64,000 bases of DNA from Streptomyces humicola (GCF_024436035.1 NZ_JANFNG010000003.1:1-64000), one strand, 5' to 3'; numbered from the stretch's first letter, positions 7,209 through 17,271 are shown. Notes: generated by a model from the letters alone, not told the origin. Made by a program: numbers and translations.

Positions 7209-9139
7209 GCGCTGAGCTCCTCGTCCGTCAGGTACTTCAGCAGCTCGTCCTTCTCGAAGAGAGCGAGCAGGTCGGCACGGATCGGCGGCATGTCGCTGCG
7301 GGTCAGTTTGATCTGGCCCATCGCCGGGTCCTGGCCCGCCGGACCCCCGCGGTAGTCGGCGAGTTCACACACCAGGTTCGACTTGCGCCACTGCCGGTCC
7401 ATCTCCGGGTAGTCGTCGCGGGTGTGGCCGCCGCGGCTCTCGGTGCGTTCCAGCGCGGCGCGTGCCACGCACTCGCTCACCAGCAGCATGTTGCGCAGGT
7501 CGATCGCAAGGTGCCAGCCCGGGTTGAACTGGCGGTGGCCCTCGACGCCCGCGGCCCGCGACCGGACGCGCAGGTCGGCGAGGCGGCGCAGCGCCTCTTC
7601 CATCTCGCCCGCGCGGCGGATGATGCCGACCAGGTCGTTCATGGTCTGCTGCAGCTCCTGGTGGAGCGCGTACGGGTTCTCGGCCCGGCCGCCGACCGTG
7701 CCGGTGTCCTCGGCGCTGAACGGGCGCAGCGCCTCGGCCGCCGCGTTGTCGATCTGCTCCTCGGCGATCCGGGGGCGGGAGCCGCCGAGATCCGCCGCGT
7801 ACGTGGCCGCGTGCAGTCCGGCGCGGCGTCCGAAGACCAGCAGGTCGGAGAGGGAGTTGCCGCCGAGGCGGTTGGAGCCGTGCATGCCGCCTGCGACCTC
7901 GCCGGCAGCGAAGAGGCCAAGGACGCCGGTGGCGGCCGCGGTGTCCGGGTCGACGTCGACGCCGCCCATCACGTAGTGGCAGGTCGGCCCGACCTCCATC
8001 GGCTCCGCCGTGATGTCCACGTCCGCCAGCTCCTTGAACTGGTGGTGCATCGACGGCAGGCGCCGTTTGATCTCCTCGGCCGGCAGGCGCGTCGAGACGT
8101 CGAGGAAGACTCCGCCGTGCGGGCTGCCGCGTCCCGCCTTCACCTCGGCGTTGATGGCGCGGGCCACCTCGTCGCGGGGCAGCAGCTCCGGCGGCCGCCG
8201 GTGGGTGTCGGGAGCGGTGTACCAGCCGTCGGCCTCGGCCTCGTCCTGTGCGTACTTCTCCTTGAAGACGTCGGGGATGTAGTCGAACATGAAGCGCTTG
8301 CCGTCGCTGTTGCGCAGTACCCCGCCGTCGCCGCGCACGGATTCGGTGACGAGGATTCCCTTCACCGACGGCGGCCAGACCATTCCGGTCGGGTGGAACT
8401 GCACGAACTCCATGTTGATCAGGGGCGCGCCGGCCAGCAGCGCGAGCGCGTGCCCGTCGCCGGTGTACTCCCAGGAGTTCGAGGTGACCTTGAACGACTT
8501 GCCGATGCCTCCGGTGGCCAGGACGACCGAGGGTGCCTCGATGACGAAGAAGCGTCCGGATTCCCGCACGTAGCCGAAGATCCCGGCGACCCGGCCGTCC
8601 TCCTTGAGCACGCGTGTGACCGTGCACTCCTGGAAGACCTTGATGCGGGCCTCGTAGTCGCCGAACTCCTTCTTGTCCTCCTGCTGCAGCGAGACGATCT
8701 TCTGCTGCAGCGTCCTGATCAGCTCCAGGCCCGTACGGTCTCCCACGTGCGCGAGCCGCGGGTATTCGTGGCCGCCGAAGTTGCGCTGGGAGATCTTCCC
8801 GTCCTTCGTACGGTCGAAGAGCGCGCCCCAGGTCTCCAGTTCCCAGACCCGGTCGGGCGCCTCCTTCGCGTGCAGCTCGGCCATGCGCCACTGATTGAGG
8901 AACTTGCCGCCCCGCATCGTGTCGCGGAAATGGACCTGCCAGTTGTCGTTCTCATTGACGTTGCCCATGCTGGCGGCGATGCCGCCCTCGGCCATCACCG
9001 TGTGGGCCTTGCCGAAGAGAGACTTGCAGATCACCGCTGTGCGCATGCCCTGACTTCGTGCCTCGATGGCGGCGCGAAGTCCCGCACCGCCCGCGCCCAC
9101 CACGACCACGTCGTACGAGTGCCGCTCGACTTGCGTCAT
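7205..9139 (-). CDS. sdhA: Succinate dehydrogenase flavoprotein subunit (Sdh1-type)
   Basis: A 644-residue flavoprotein that oxidises succinate to fumarate. The N-terminal dinucleotide fold is VVVVGAGGAGLRAAIEA (about 11-27). KAHTVMAEGG (about 48) includes the histidine expected to bind FAD covalently. HPTGMV and the RRPPELLPRDEVARAI region belong to the substrate domain. HGSNRLGGNSL is the family signature near residue 405. Two in-frame ATGs compete: 9151 sits directly against an AAGGGG, while 9139 (MTQVERHSYDVVV) fits the usual family N-terminus and leaves room for that Shine-Dalgarno. I prefer 9139. It lies between the membrane subunit and sdhB in one operon. Confidence 0.93.
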   Translation of the reverse strand: MTQVERHSYDVVVVGAGGAGLRAAIEARSQGMRTAVICKSLFGKAHTVMAEGGIAASMGNVNENDNWQVHFRDTMRGGKFLNQWRMAELHAKEAPDRVWELETWGALFDRTKDGKISQRNFGGHEYPRLAHVGDRTGLELIRTLQQKIVSLQQEDKKEFGDYEARIKVFQECTVTRVLKEDGRVAGIFGYVRESGRFFVIEAPSVVLATGGIGKSFKVTSNSWEYTGDGHALALLAGAPLINMEFVQFHPTGMVWPPSVKGILVTESVRGDGGVLRNSDGKRFMFDYIPDVFKEKYAQDEAEADGWYTAPDTHRRPPELLPRDEVARAINAEVKAGRGSPHGGVFLDVSTRLPAEEIKRRLPSMHHQFKELADVDITAEPMEVGPTCHYVMGGVDVDPDTAAATGVLGLFAAGEVAGGMHGSNRLGGNSLSDLLVFGRRAGLHAATYAADLGGSRPRIAEEQIDNAAAEALRPFSAEDTGTVGGRAENPYALHQELQQTMNDLVGIIRRAGEMEEALRRLADLRVRSRAAGVEGHRQFNPGWHLAIDLRNMLLVSECVARAALERTESRGGHTRDDYPEMDRQWRKSNLVCELADYRGGPAGQDPAMGQIKLTRSDMPPIRADLLALFEKDELLKYLTDEELSA

Positions 9140-9157
9140 TTGGTGCCGCATCCCCTT

Positions 9158-9976
9158 CTAGAAGAACCGTGGGTCGTGGAAGGCCCCGCTGGCGACCAGG
9201 TAGACGTAGAAATCGGCGAGCGCGACGCTCACCAGCGAGGCCCACGCCAGCGCCATGTGCCGTGCGTTGAGCTTGCCCACCCACGTCCACATCCGGTACC
9301 GCACCGGATGCTTGGAGAAGTTCTTCAGCCGGCCGCCGACGATGTGCCGGCAGGAGTGACAGGACAGGGTGTAGACCCAGATCAACGCGATGTTGACGAG
9401 CAGAACGAGAGTGCCGAGGCCCATGTGGCCCCATTGCCCGGCGGCGTTGCGGAATCCCAGCACCGCGTCGTAGCTCAGGATCACGGCGAAGATCACCGCG
9501 AAGTAGAAGAAGTAGCGGTGGATGTTCTGCAGGATCAGCGGGAAGCGGGTCTCACCGGAGTACTTGGCGTGTGGCTCGGCGACCGCGCAGGCCGGGGGAG
9601 CGGCCCAGAAACCGCGGTAGTACGCCTTGCGGTAGTAGTAGCAGGTGAGCCGGAAGCCGAGCGGGAAGATCAGCACGATCAGCGCGGGCGAGATTCCCCA
9701 CCACGGGCCGAAGATCTGCAGATCGGCGCCGCCCTTCATGGGCACGCAGTTCGAGGCGAGGCAGGGTGAGTAGAAGGGCGAGACGTAGGGCGCCGCGTAG
9801 TAGTCGCTGTTGGCGAAGGCGCGCCACGTGGAGTAGATGACGAAGGCGGTGAGCACCGCGACTGTCACGGTGGGCGCGAGCCACCAGCGGTCGGTGCGCA
9901 GATGCCGGTCGGGGATGGAGGCGCGGCCTGGCGTGCGGATGCCGGTTCCGGTGCCTGGGGTCTGGGTCGTGGCCAA
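9158..9976 (-). CDS. Succinate dehydrogenase membrane anchor subunit (Rv0249c-like)
   Basis: A 272-residue single membrane subunit that anchors the SdhAB dimer and passes electrons to quinone. About five hydrophobic helices are visible, starting with WWLAPTVTVAVLTAFVIYST. Histidine-rich motifs QNIHRYFFYF, TLSCHSCRHIVGG and LNARHMALAW are candidates for haem or quinone contacts. The length equals the mycobacterial homologue (about 273). I use the TTG at 9976 (MATTQTPGTG), which has CGGAG about 5 nt upstream; no ATG or GTG fits better. The Shine-Dalgarno lies inside a 14-bp perfect palindrome (9981-9994). The stop at 9158 is followed closely by sdhA. Confidence 0.85.
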   Translation of the reverse strand: MATTQTPGTGTGIRTPGRASIPDRHLRTDRWWLAPTVTVAVLTAFVIYSTWRAFANSDYYAAPYVSPFYSPCLASNCVPMKGGADLQIFGPWWGISPALIVLIFPLGFRLTCYYYRKAYYRGFWAAPPACAVAEPHAKYSGETRFPLILQNIHRYFFYFAVIFAVILSYDAVLGFRNAAGQWGHMGLGTLVLLVNIALIWVYTLSCHSCRHIVGGRLKNFSKHPVRYRMWTWVGKLNARHMALAWASLVSVALADFYVYLVASGAFHDPRFF

Positions 9977-9980
9977 GGGG

Positions 9981-9994
9981 ACTCCGTACGGAGT
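9981..9994. promoter_or_regulatory. Palindrome ACTCCGTACGGAGT over the sdhC ribosome-binding site
   Basis: This perfect 14-bp palindrome ends 4 nt before the TTG start (read on the minus strand), and its right half contains the CGGAG Shine-Dalgarno. It could hide the ribosome site in a small hairpin or be a protein site. Chance occurrence in GC-rich DNA cannot be excluded. Confidence 0.35.
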
Positions 9995-10061
9995 GAGGGG
10001 GATCGGGGCCGTGCGCGGACGTTGCCGGCAGTCGACTGAAGTCGGCGTTGGTGTTGGGGGA

Positions 10062-10352
10062 TTACGGCGCGTGCCGGCCCTGGTAACCCAGCCCCTCGTC
10101 CTCGGCGTCCTTCCAGAGGCTGGGGTCGTACGGCGCGTCCGGGATGGTGACCATCTCGGCGTCGGGGCGGCCGCCCCGTTCCTCACGCGCGGTCTCACGC
10201 AGCAACGACAACGAGTCGCGGAGGTGCTCGGCGTCGGTGCGGACCCGGCGCATGTCGAGGCCATGACCCACATGGTTCTCGAGTGTGCCGAGGCTGCGCA
10301 TCAGATCGTCGAGGCGTCGCTGAATTGCCGTCAAATCATCCTGAATTGACAT
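10062..10352 (-). CDS. Small coiled-coil protein upstream of sdh
   Basis: A 96-residue soluble protein of unknown function. The N-terminal two thirds (DDLTAIQRRLDDLMRSLGTLENHV, then DAEHLRDSLSLLRETAREE) is a predicted amphipathic coiled coil. The tail (PDAPYDPSLWKDAEDEGLGYQGRHAP) is acidic and proline-rich. The ATG at 10352 is preferred over the GTG nine bases upstream because a TAAGGT box (10360-10365, minus strand) lies 7 nt before it, as in leaderless actinobacterial genes. It ends 85 bp before sdhC on the same strand, so it probably leads the sdh transcript. An assembly or regulatory role for the dehydrogenase is only a guess from position. Confidence 0.72.
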   Translation of the reverse strand: MSIQDDLTAIQRRLDDLMRSLGTLENHVGHGLDMRRVRTDAEHLRDSLSLLRETAREERGGRPDAEMVTIPDAPYDPSLWKDAEDEGLGYQGRHAP

Positions 10353-10359
10353 GGTTGGC

Positions 10360-10365
10360 ACCTTA
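10360..10365 (-). promoter_or_regulatory. Candidate -10 box (TAAGGT) for the sdh operon
   Basis: Read on the minus strand, TAAGGT is followed by 7 nt and then the ATG at 10352. No separate Shine-Dalgarno is present, which supports leaderless transcription of the first gene of the sdh unit. Confidence 0.45.
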
Positions 10366-10804
10366 GCGGGAGCGGACTGGCGGCGACGTTCACGCGCAGA
10401 GAGTGTCGCGCGTCACGTGTGTGGTTGGGAAGACGGCGGTGGGCGATTCCCCCTCCGGGGGGACGGCATCCGGGCGCTACGGGCCGTGCGCGACCGCACG
10501 ACGGCATGCGGGCGGTCGGTTCTCTCCGCCCTCCCCATGCCTTGCGGCAGGGGCCCCCTCCGCCAGCTTGCGTGCGACGCTCACGGCGCTCGTGTCACCC
10601 GCCCGAGTGGCGTGGCGGCTCGCCCCGTCGTGTCGGCGCACCGGGTTCGTGTGCGTCACCTTCACTGGAGCCTGTCCTAAATAACCCAGATAAGAGCGAT
10701 AGCGACAAATACTGACATAAGCATATGTCACGCAGAAGTCTGCGGCCCACGCCGCCCTGCGGCCCGTGCCGTGGAGGCGGCGGTACATCCCGGAGGTAGG
10801 ACAC
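10366..10804. other. Divergent intergenic region with an AT-rich regulatory island
   Basis: About 440 bp between the sdh-leading gene (minus) and the LpqW-like gene (plus). Positions 10672-10735 are unusually AT-rich for this genome, with repeated AAATAA, AGATAAG, GATAG, AAATAC and ACATAA elements at roughly 9-11 bp intervals, ending in a palindrome at 10713-10730. The rest is GC-rich, without a convincing gene. Confidence 0.6.
10713..10730. promoter_or_regulatory. Palindrome TGACATA-AGCA-TATGTCA upstream of the LpqW-like gene
   Basis: Perfect 7-bp arms with a 4-bp spacer, inside an AT-rich island 75 bp upstream of the ATG at 10805. The shape is that of a dimeric repressor or activator operator. 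The regulator is unknown. Confidence 0.5.
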
Positions 10805-12661
10805 ATGCCGCACCCAGTCAAGGCCGCCGCCGCTCTCGTCGGTGCCTTCGCGCTGCTCCCCGCGCTCGGCGGGTGCGGCTCCTCCGGCGACGACGCCCCG
10901 GCCGCGATCGACATCGCCGCCGCCCCCCGCGCCCTCGTACGCGACGGAGGCACCCTGCGCTGGGCCGTCGACGACGTCCCCGCTACCTTCAACACCTTCC
11001 AGGCGGACGCGGACACGCAGACAGCGCAGATCGCCGCCGCGACGCTGCCTTCCCTCTTCACCATCGACGGGCGCGGCCGTCCGCAGCGCGACCCCGACTA
11101 TCTGCTCTCGGCCCACGTCGTCCAGCGCTCGCCACAGCAGATCGTGGACTACAAGCTCAACCCGAAAGCGGAGTGGAGCGACGGCAGGCCGGTCACCGCG
11201 GCCGACTTCATCGCCCAGTGGAAGGCGCTGAACGGCGGCGAATCCACGTACTGGGCCGCTCACAACGACGGGTACAACCGGATCGCCAAGGTCGAACAAG
11301 GCGCCGACGAGCACGAGGTGCGGGTCACCTTCGCCACCCCGCTGTCCACCTGGCAGTCGCTGTTCACCCCTCTCTACCCGCAGTCCGTCACCGAAAGCCC
11401 CGACGCCTTCAACGACGGCGCGCGCGGCAAGCTGCCGGCCACCGCGGGCCCGTTCACCGTGGAGCGCGTCACCGGCTCCACGGTCACGCTGGTGCGCAAC
11501 CCGCGCTGGTGGGGAGAGCGCGCCAAACTCGACCGGATCGAGCTGACCGTCGTGCCCCGCGACCAGCGCGCGGACGCCCTCGCCGACGGATCGATCGACG
11601 TGGCCGGGATCGACCCCTCCGCGCTGCCCGGCGTGGCGAGGGACCGCGGCGTCGTCGTGCGCCGCGCCCCGGGCGCCGCGTACACGCAGCTGACGATGAA
11701 TGGCAGCACCGGACCGCTTGCCGACGAGCGGGTGCGGCGCGCCGTTGCCCGTGCCATCGACCGCCAGGCCATCGCGACAGCGGTGCTGCGTCCGGCGGGC
11801 CTGCCCGTGCGGACGCTCGGCAACCATCTGGTGATGGCCTCGCAGTACGGCTACCAGGACAACAGCTCGGCGATCGGTTCCATGAGCCTGCAGTCGGCGC
11901 AGATGCTGCTCGCCGATGCCGGGTGGCAGGCCGGCCGGTCCGGGCAGAACGAGATCCCGGGGCAGGACCGGACGCAGGAGCAGGGCGCCAAGGCCGGCGG
12001 CCCCGGTCCCGGGAGCGCCGCTCCGGCGGTTCATACCTCCGCTCAACCGTCGGCGCAGCTGTCCGCGTCGGCCCCGGGCGGCCAGGCCGAGGCCGAGATG
12101 AGCGGGCCCGTGATCGAGCCCGCCGCCGTGCGCACCGACAAGGCCGGCCACCCGCTGACCCTGCGCTTCGTCCTGCCCGGCGACGACCCGACGCTCGTCT
12201 CGGTCGGCGAGCGGATCGCGCACATGCTGACCGCCGTAGGCATCCGCACCGAGATCACCCGCGTCTCGGGCGACAGCTTCTTCCGCGACCACATCGCCAA
12301 CGGCGACTTCGATCTCGCTCTCTACTCCTGGCCGGGCAGTGCCTACCCGGCGACCGATGCCCGCCCGGTCTACGCCAAGCCCGTCCCGGCCCCCGACGGC
12401 TCGCTCAACGTGGAGGAGAACTACGCCCGGGTCGGCAGCGACCGCGTCGACCAACTGCTCGACCAGGCCTCCACCACGCTCGACCCGAGCACGGCACGCG
12501 GCCTCGCGGAGCGCGCCGACACCCGGATCTGGGCCACGGCCGCGTCGATTCCCCTGTACCAGCGCCCCGAGCTGGTCGCCGAGCGGTGGACCATCGTCAA
12601 TGCCGGCGCCTTCGGCTTCGCCACGCCGCGCTATCAGGACATCGGCTTCCGGCGCCCCTAG
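10805..12661 (+). CDS. lpqW: Solo family-5 solute-binding lipoprotein (LpqW-like)
   Basis: A 618-residue extracytoplasmic lipoprotein of the peptide-binding SBP_bac_5 family. The signal peptide ends in the lipobox LGGC (cysteine near residue 24). The fold is recognisable from LRWAVDDVPATFNTFQ, LNPKAEWSDGRPVTAADFIAQW and AIDRQAIATAVLRPAG. A Gly/Pro/Ala-rich insertion at about 380-440 is unusual for the family. The ATG at 10805 has GGAGG 8 nt upstream. No permease or ATPase follows. The downstream gene is typA, as beside mycobacterial lpqW (Rv1166-Rv1165), where the protein affects lipoarabinomannan precursor synthesis rather than peptide import. The symbol rests on this context and family, not on an alignment. 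Its role in this organism is open. Confidence 0.8.
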   Translation: MPHPVKAAAALVGAFALLPALGGCGSSGDDAPAAIDIAAAPRALVRDGGTLRWAVDDVPATFNTFQADADTQTAQIAAATLPSLFTIDGRGRPQRDPDYLLSAHVVQRSPQQIVDYKLNPKAEWSDGRPVTAADFIAQWKALNGGESTYWAAHNDGYNRIAKVEQGADEHEVRVTFATPLSTWQSLFTPLYPQSVTESPDAFNDGARGKLPATAGPFTVERVTGSTVTLVRNPRWWGERAKLDRIELTVVPRDQRADALADGSIDVAGIDPSALPGVARDRGVVVRRAPGAAYTQLTMNGSTGPLADERVRRAVARAIDRQAIATAVLRPAGLPVRTLGNHLVMASQYGYQDNSSAIGSMSLQSAQMLLADAGWQAGRSGQNEIPGQDRTQEQGAKAGGPGPGSAAPAVHTSAQPSAQLSASAPGGQAEAEMSGPVIEPAAVRTDKAGHPLTLRFVLPGDDPTLVSVGERIAHMLTAVGIRTEITRVSGDSFFRDHIANGDFDLALYSWPGSAYPATDARPVYAKPVPAPDGSLNVEENYARVGSDRVDQLLDQASTTLDPSTARGLAERADTRIWATAASIPLYQRPELVAERWTIVNAGAFGFATPRYQDIGFRRP

Positions 12662-12707
12662 CCCCGTCCGCGCCTGGCGCCCTTCCCGGCCGCATGACGT
12701 GAACCTG

Positions 12708-12731
12708 CCGGGGCGGTTGTCCTCGCCCCGG
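12708..12731 (+). terminator. Hairpin after the LpqW-like gene
   Basis: CCGGGGCG and CGCCCCGG form perfect 8-bp arms around an 8-nt loop, 46 bp after the stop codon. No U-tract follows, as is common in high-GC genomes. A TACCAT -10-like box for typA lies shortly downstream. Confidence 0.5.
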
Positions 12732-12832
12732 CCCCGTACCATGGAGGAAGGCCGTGGCGTGACCCTGCCCGGCGAGCGCGCGTACCGGACCGTACGCGCC
12801 GCCACCCACGAACCCGGGAGAAGCGCCCCAGC

Positions 12833-14695
<1,863 letters not shown>

Positions 14696-14725
14696 CGACT
14701 TCGGCGCGTTCCACAAGTTCCCCGG

Positions 14726-14772
14726 GCTCCGCCACGTCCCCGCCTCACCGCTGAGTGGGGGCTTGGCGGAGC
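14726..14772 (+). terminator. Strong compound hairpin after typA
   Basis: Outer arms GCTCCGCCA and TGGCGGAGC (9 bp, perfect) enclose further pairs CCCC/GGGG and CTCA/TGAG around a CCGC loop. It lies 30 bp after the typA stop codon. Confidence 0.65.
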
Positions 14773-14848
14773 GCGTCGGCACAGCGCCAACGATCGATAC
14801 CCTCCGCGGGGTAAGGACGACACAGCTGCGTACGAGGGGTGGTTGCCC

Positions 14849-15208
14849 ATGAGCAGCCAACCGGCAGTCACTGGCGAGGGGCCGCTGATTCCGATGCCCG
14901 CCCTGGACGCCGAGTCCTTGAGAGCCGCAGTGGAGATGATCGTCCCGACGCGTCGGCCGGAGTTCGACCGGCATATGGCCCGGGCGATGCATCAGGCGCG
15001 GGATCAGGAGAGCCTGGCACCGCTGCGTCTGTTCTCCCTCCACTGGGGCATGATCATCGCAGTCGAACGCTGGCCTGATCGCGCCGCCCGGATGAGGGAA
15101 TGCGAGGCCCTGGCCGTTGAGGCCCCTGACGACAAGCGCCGGAGCACGGCGCTTGCAGAGATTCGCGCAATCCTCGACGTTGCCGAGCGTGAGGTCCGGG
15201 CTCTGTGA
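14849..15208 (+). CDS. Small hypothetical protein, antitoxin-like member of a gene pair
   Basis: A 119-residue soluble, mainly helical protein. The segment ALDAESLRAAVEMIVPTRRP, then FDRHMARAMHQARDQESLAPL, and the closing AEIRAILDVAEREVRAL resemble the DUF6247-type actinobacterial proteins as I remember them; this is not verified. The ATG at 14849 is preferred over TTG at 14843 because GGGGTGG lies about 7 nt upstream. TACCCT at 14798-14803 is a possible -10 box. Its stop overlaps the start of the next small gene (GTGA), so the two are translationally coupled, as in toxin-antitoxin operons. An antitoxin or regulator role is inferred from arrangement only. Confidence 0.6.
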   Translation: MSSQPAVTGEGPLIPMPALDAESLRAAVEMIVPTRRPEFDRHMARAMHQARDQESLAPLRLFSLHWGMIIAVERWPDRAARMRECEALAVEAPDDKRRSTALAEIRAILDVAEREVRAL

Positions 15209-15420
15209 GCGACGCGTGGTCGTGGTCGTACGACCCGGATCGTGAGCAGGTGGTGGCCGGCCTGCCGGACTCGATCACCAGTGTGGTCGAGCACACCGCA
15301 CGGCAATTGGCGGAGCTTGGCCGAGACGCGTGTGAAGTGGGCACGGGGCACCGGCTTCGCGTGGTCGACATCGACGGCGGAGCGATGTTGTGGTTCCTGC
15401 CGCTCGAGAACAGCAACTGA
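15205..15420 (+). CDS. Small protein, possible RelE/ParE-like toxin
   Basis: A 71-residue protein starting at GTG inside the upstream stop codon (4-bp overlap). The layout YDPDREQVVAGLPDSI, a helix (VVEHTARQLAELG), then a beta-rich end (HRLRVVDIDGGAMLWFLPLENSN) resembles a short RelE/ParE-superfamily fold. It lacks the final basic strand usually seen in such toxins, so it may be a truncated or divergent member, or something else. The operon with the preceding small helical protein is the main support. No experimentally known family is claimed. Confidence 0.5.
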   Translation: MSDAWSWSYDPDREQVVAGLPDSITSVVEHTARQLAELGRDACEVGTGHRLRVVDIDGGAMLWFLPLENSN

Positions 15421-15568
15421 TCGTCGTGGTGAGAGTGGTGTGGGCCGGCTGACCGGGCTGGACGGCATCACCGGTTTCGATCTGAGGGGCCCCGGCCCAG
15501 CTCCGGGCCAGGACCCAGGCTGGAGCGCTCGCGCCGGGACCCCCGGGGCCTCCGGCGTCGTCGGGTGC

Positions 15569-15588
15569 GTGTCTGGCGGGGCAGACAC
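15569..15588 (+). promoter_or_regulatory. Inverted repeat GTGTCTG-N6-CAGACAC before cassette 1
   Basis: Perfect 7-bp arms with a GCGGGG spacer end 26 bp before the SBP start codon. It could be an operator or an RNA hairpin in the leader. An AT-rich TTTATTTATA stretch follows directly. Confidence 0.45.
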
Positions 15589-15594
15589 CCAGGT

Positions 15595-15612
15595 ATGGGT
15601 GTTTATTTATAG
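15595..15612 (+). promoter_or_regulatory. Candidate five-codon upstream frame with a TTA codon
   Basis: ATG GGT GTT TAT TTA TAG encodes MGVYL and ends 2 nt before the ATG of the cassette 1 binding-protein gene. TTA is the rare leucine codon read by the bldA tRNA in Streptomyces. The main gene has no Shine-Dalgarno of its own, so its translation could be coupled to this frame. The frame has only a weak AGG one base before its ATG. The same bases could instead be part of a promoter, for example TTTATTTATA as an AT-rich -10 region. Confidence 0.3.
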
Positions 15613-15614
15613 GT

Positions 15615-17237
15615 ATGCGCGGATTCGGACGCGTCGCGTGCGCCGCCTGCGCGGTGATGGCCGTGGCGGCGGCGGCCGTCGGCTGCGGCGGCGGTGCGGG
15701 GATCGGGGGACCGGGCATCGTACGGGCCTCCTGGGGCGACCCGCAGAACCCGCTGGAGCCGGCCAACACCAATGAGGTGCAGGGCGGCAAAGTCCTGGAC
15801 ATGATCTTCCGCGGGCTGAAGAAGTACGACCCGAGGACCGGCGCCGCCGACAACTGGATCGCCGACTCGATCACCACCTCCGACCAGCAGAACTTCACGG
15901 TGAAGCTGAAGCCCGGCTGGAAGTTCTCCGACGGCGAGCCCGTCACCGCCCACTCCTTCGTGGACGCCTGGAACTACGGCGCACTCGTCACCGACAGGCA
16001 GCTCAACGCGCCGTTCTTCTCCTACATCGACGGGTACGACCAGGCGCACCCTGCCTCCGGCGCCCCCACCGCCACGACCATGTCGGGGCTGCAGGTCAAG
16101 GATGACCTCACCTTCACCGTCCGGCTCTCGCAGAAGTTCTCCACCTGGCCCGACACCCTCGGCTACTCCGCGTTCTACCCGCTTCCCCGGACGTTCTTCA
16201 CCGACCATTCCGGCTGGCTGAAGAAGCCGGTCGGCGACGGGCCGTACGAGATCACGTCGTACACCCGCGGCGCGGTCATGTCGCTGCGCAAGTGGGACGG
16301 CTACCACGGCTCCGACGCGGCGCGGAACAAAGGCGTCGACCTCGTCGTCTACACCGACAACAACACCGCTTACACCGATCTGCAGGCGGGAAATCTCGAC
16401 CTCGTCGACGAGATCCCGGCCACGCAGCTGAAGAACGTCACGAAGGACCTCGGCGGCCGCTACGTCAACGAGCCGGCCGGGATCATCCAGACGATCACCT
16501 TCCCCATGTACGACGCGAAATGGGGCGGCCCAAACACGGACAAGCTGCGGCGCGGCATCTCCATGGCGATCGACCGCGCGGCCATCACCGCGAAGATCTT
16601 CCGGAACACCCGCACCCCGGCCACCGACTGGACCTCGCCCGTGCTCGGCGCCAAGGGCGGCTACAAGGAGAACCTGTGCGGCGACGCCTGCACCTACAAC
16701 CCGGCCATGGCCAAGTCCCTGATCCAGCAGGGCGGCGGATTGCCCGGCGGGCACATGTCGATCGGATACAACGCCGACATCGGCGACAACAAGGAATGGG
16801 TCGACGCGGTCTGCAACAGCATCAACAACGTGCTCGGCAACGGAACGGCATGCGTGGGCGCGCCCGTCGGCACCTTCGCCGACTTCCGCAGCCGGATCAC
16901 GGCCAAGACCGAGACCGATCCCTTCCGCTCCGGCTGGCAGATGGACTACCCGCTGATCCAGGACTTCCTGCAGCCGTTGTACTACACCGGCGGATCGTCG
17001 AACGACGCGCATTTCAGCAACCCGGACTTCGACAAACTGGTGGACCGGGCCAACAGCGAATCCGACCCCGTGCTCGCCGTTGCCGAATTCCAGCGGGCGG
17101 AGCAGATCCTCGCCCAGCAGATGCCGGCCATCCCGTTGTGGTACCAGAACGGCAGCGTCGGTTATTCGTCGAACATCTCCCACGTGATGCTCAACCAGTT
17201 CAGCGTCCCGCTCTACAACGAGATCACGGTGAGCTGA
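15615..17237 (+). CDS. Cassette 1: oligopeptide-binding lipoprotein
   Basis: A 540-residue SBP_bac_5 lipoprotein. The signal peptide has an Ala/Val-rich core and the lipobox AVGC (cysteine near 24). The mature part has NPLEPANTNEVQGGKVLDMIF, LKPGWKFSDGEPVTAHSFVDAW and AIDRAAITAKIF, all typical of OppA/DppA-like binders. It delivers extracellular peptides to the permeases encoded immediately downstream. The start has no Shine-Dalgarno and sits 2 nt behind a tiny upstream frame (15595-15612). The gap to the first permease is 34 bp. It begins a plus-strand operon running to 21220. Ligand specificity cannot be read from sequence. Confidence 0.9.
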   Translation: MRGFGRVACAACAVMAVAAAAVGCGGGAGIGGPGIVRASWGDPQNPLEPANTNEVQGGKVLDMIFRGLKKYDPRTGAADNWIADSITTSDQQNFTVKLKPGWKFSDGEPVTAHSFVDAWNYGALVTDRQLNAPFFSYIDGYDQAHPASGAPTATTMSGLQVKDDLTFTVRLSQKFSTWPDTLGYSAFYPLPRTFFTDHSGWLKKPVGDGPYEITSYTRGAVMSLRKWDGYHGSDAARNKGVDLVVYTDNNTAYTDLQAGNLDLVDEIPATQLKNVTKDLGGRYVNEPAGIIQTITFPMYDAKWGGPNTDKLRRGISMAIDRAAITAKIFRNTRTPATDWTSPVLGAKGGYKENLCGDACTYNPAMAKSLIQQGGGLPGGHMSIGYNADIGDNKEWVDAVCNSINNVLGNGTACVGAPVGTFADFRSRITAKTETDPFRSGWQMDYPLIQDFLQPLYYTGGSSNDAHFSNPDFDKLVDRANSESDPVLAVAEFQRAEQILAQQMPAIPLWYQNGSVGYSSNISHVMLNQFSVPLYNEITVS

Positions 17238-17271
17238 TCCACTCCGGTTCCCCTCGTCTTTGGAAGGCATC

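Noticed and set aside
7424-9769. Long plus-strand frame across sdhA and the membrane subunit
   Set aside because: Antisense shadow of clearly conserved succinate dehydrogenase genes; no recognisable domain or ribosome site.
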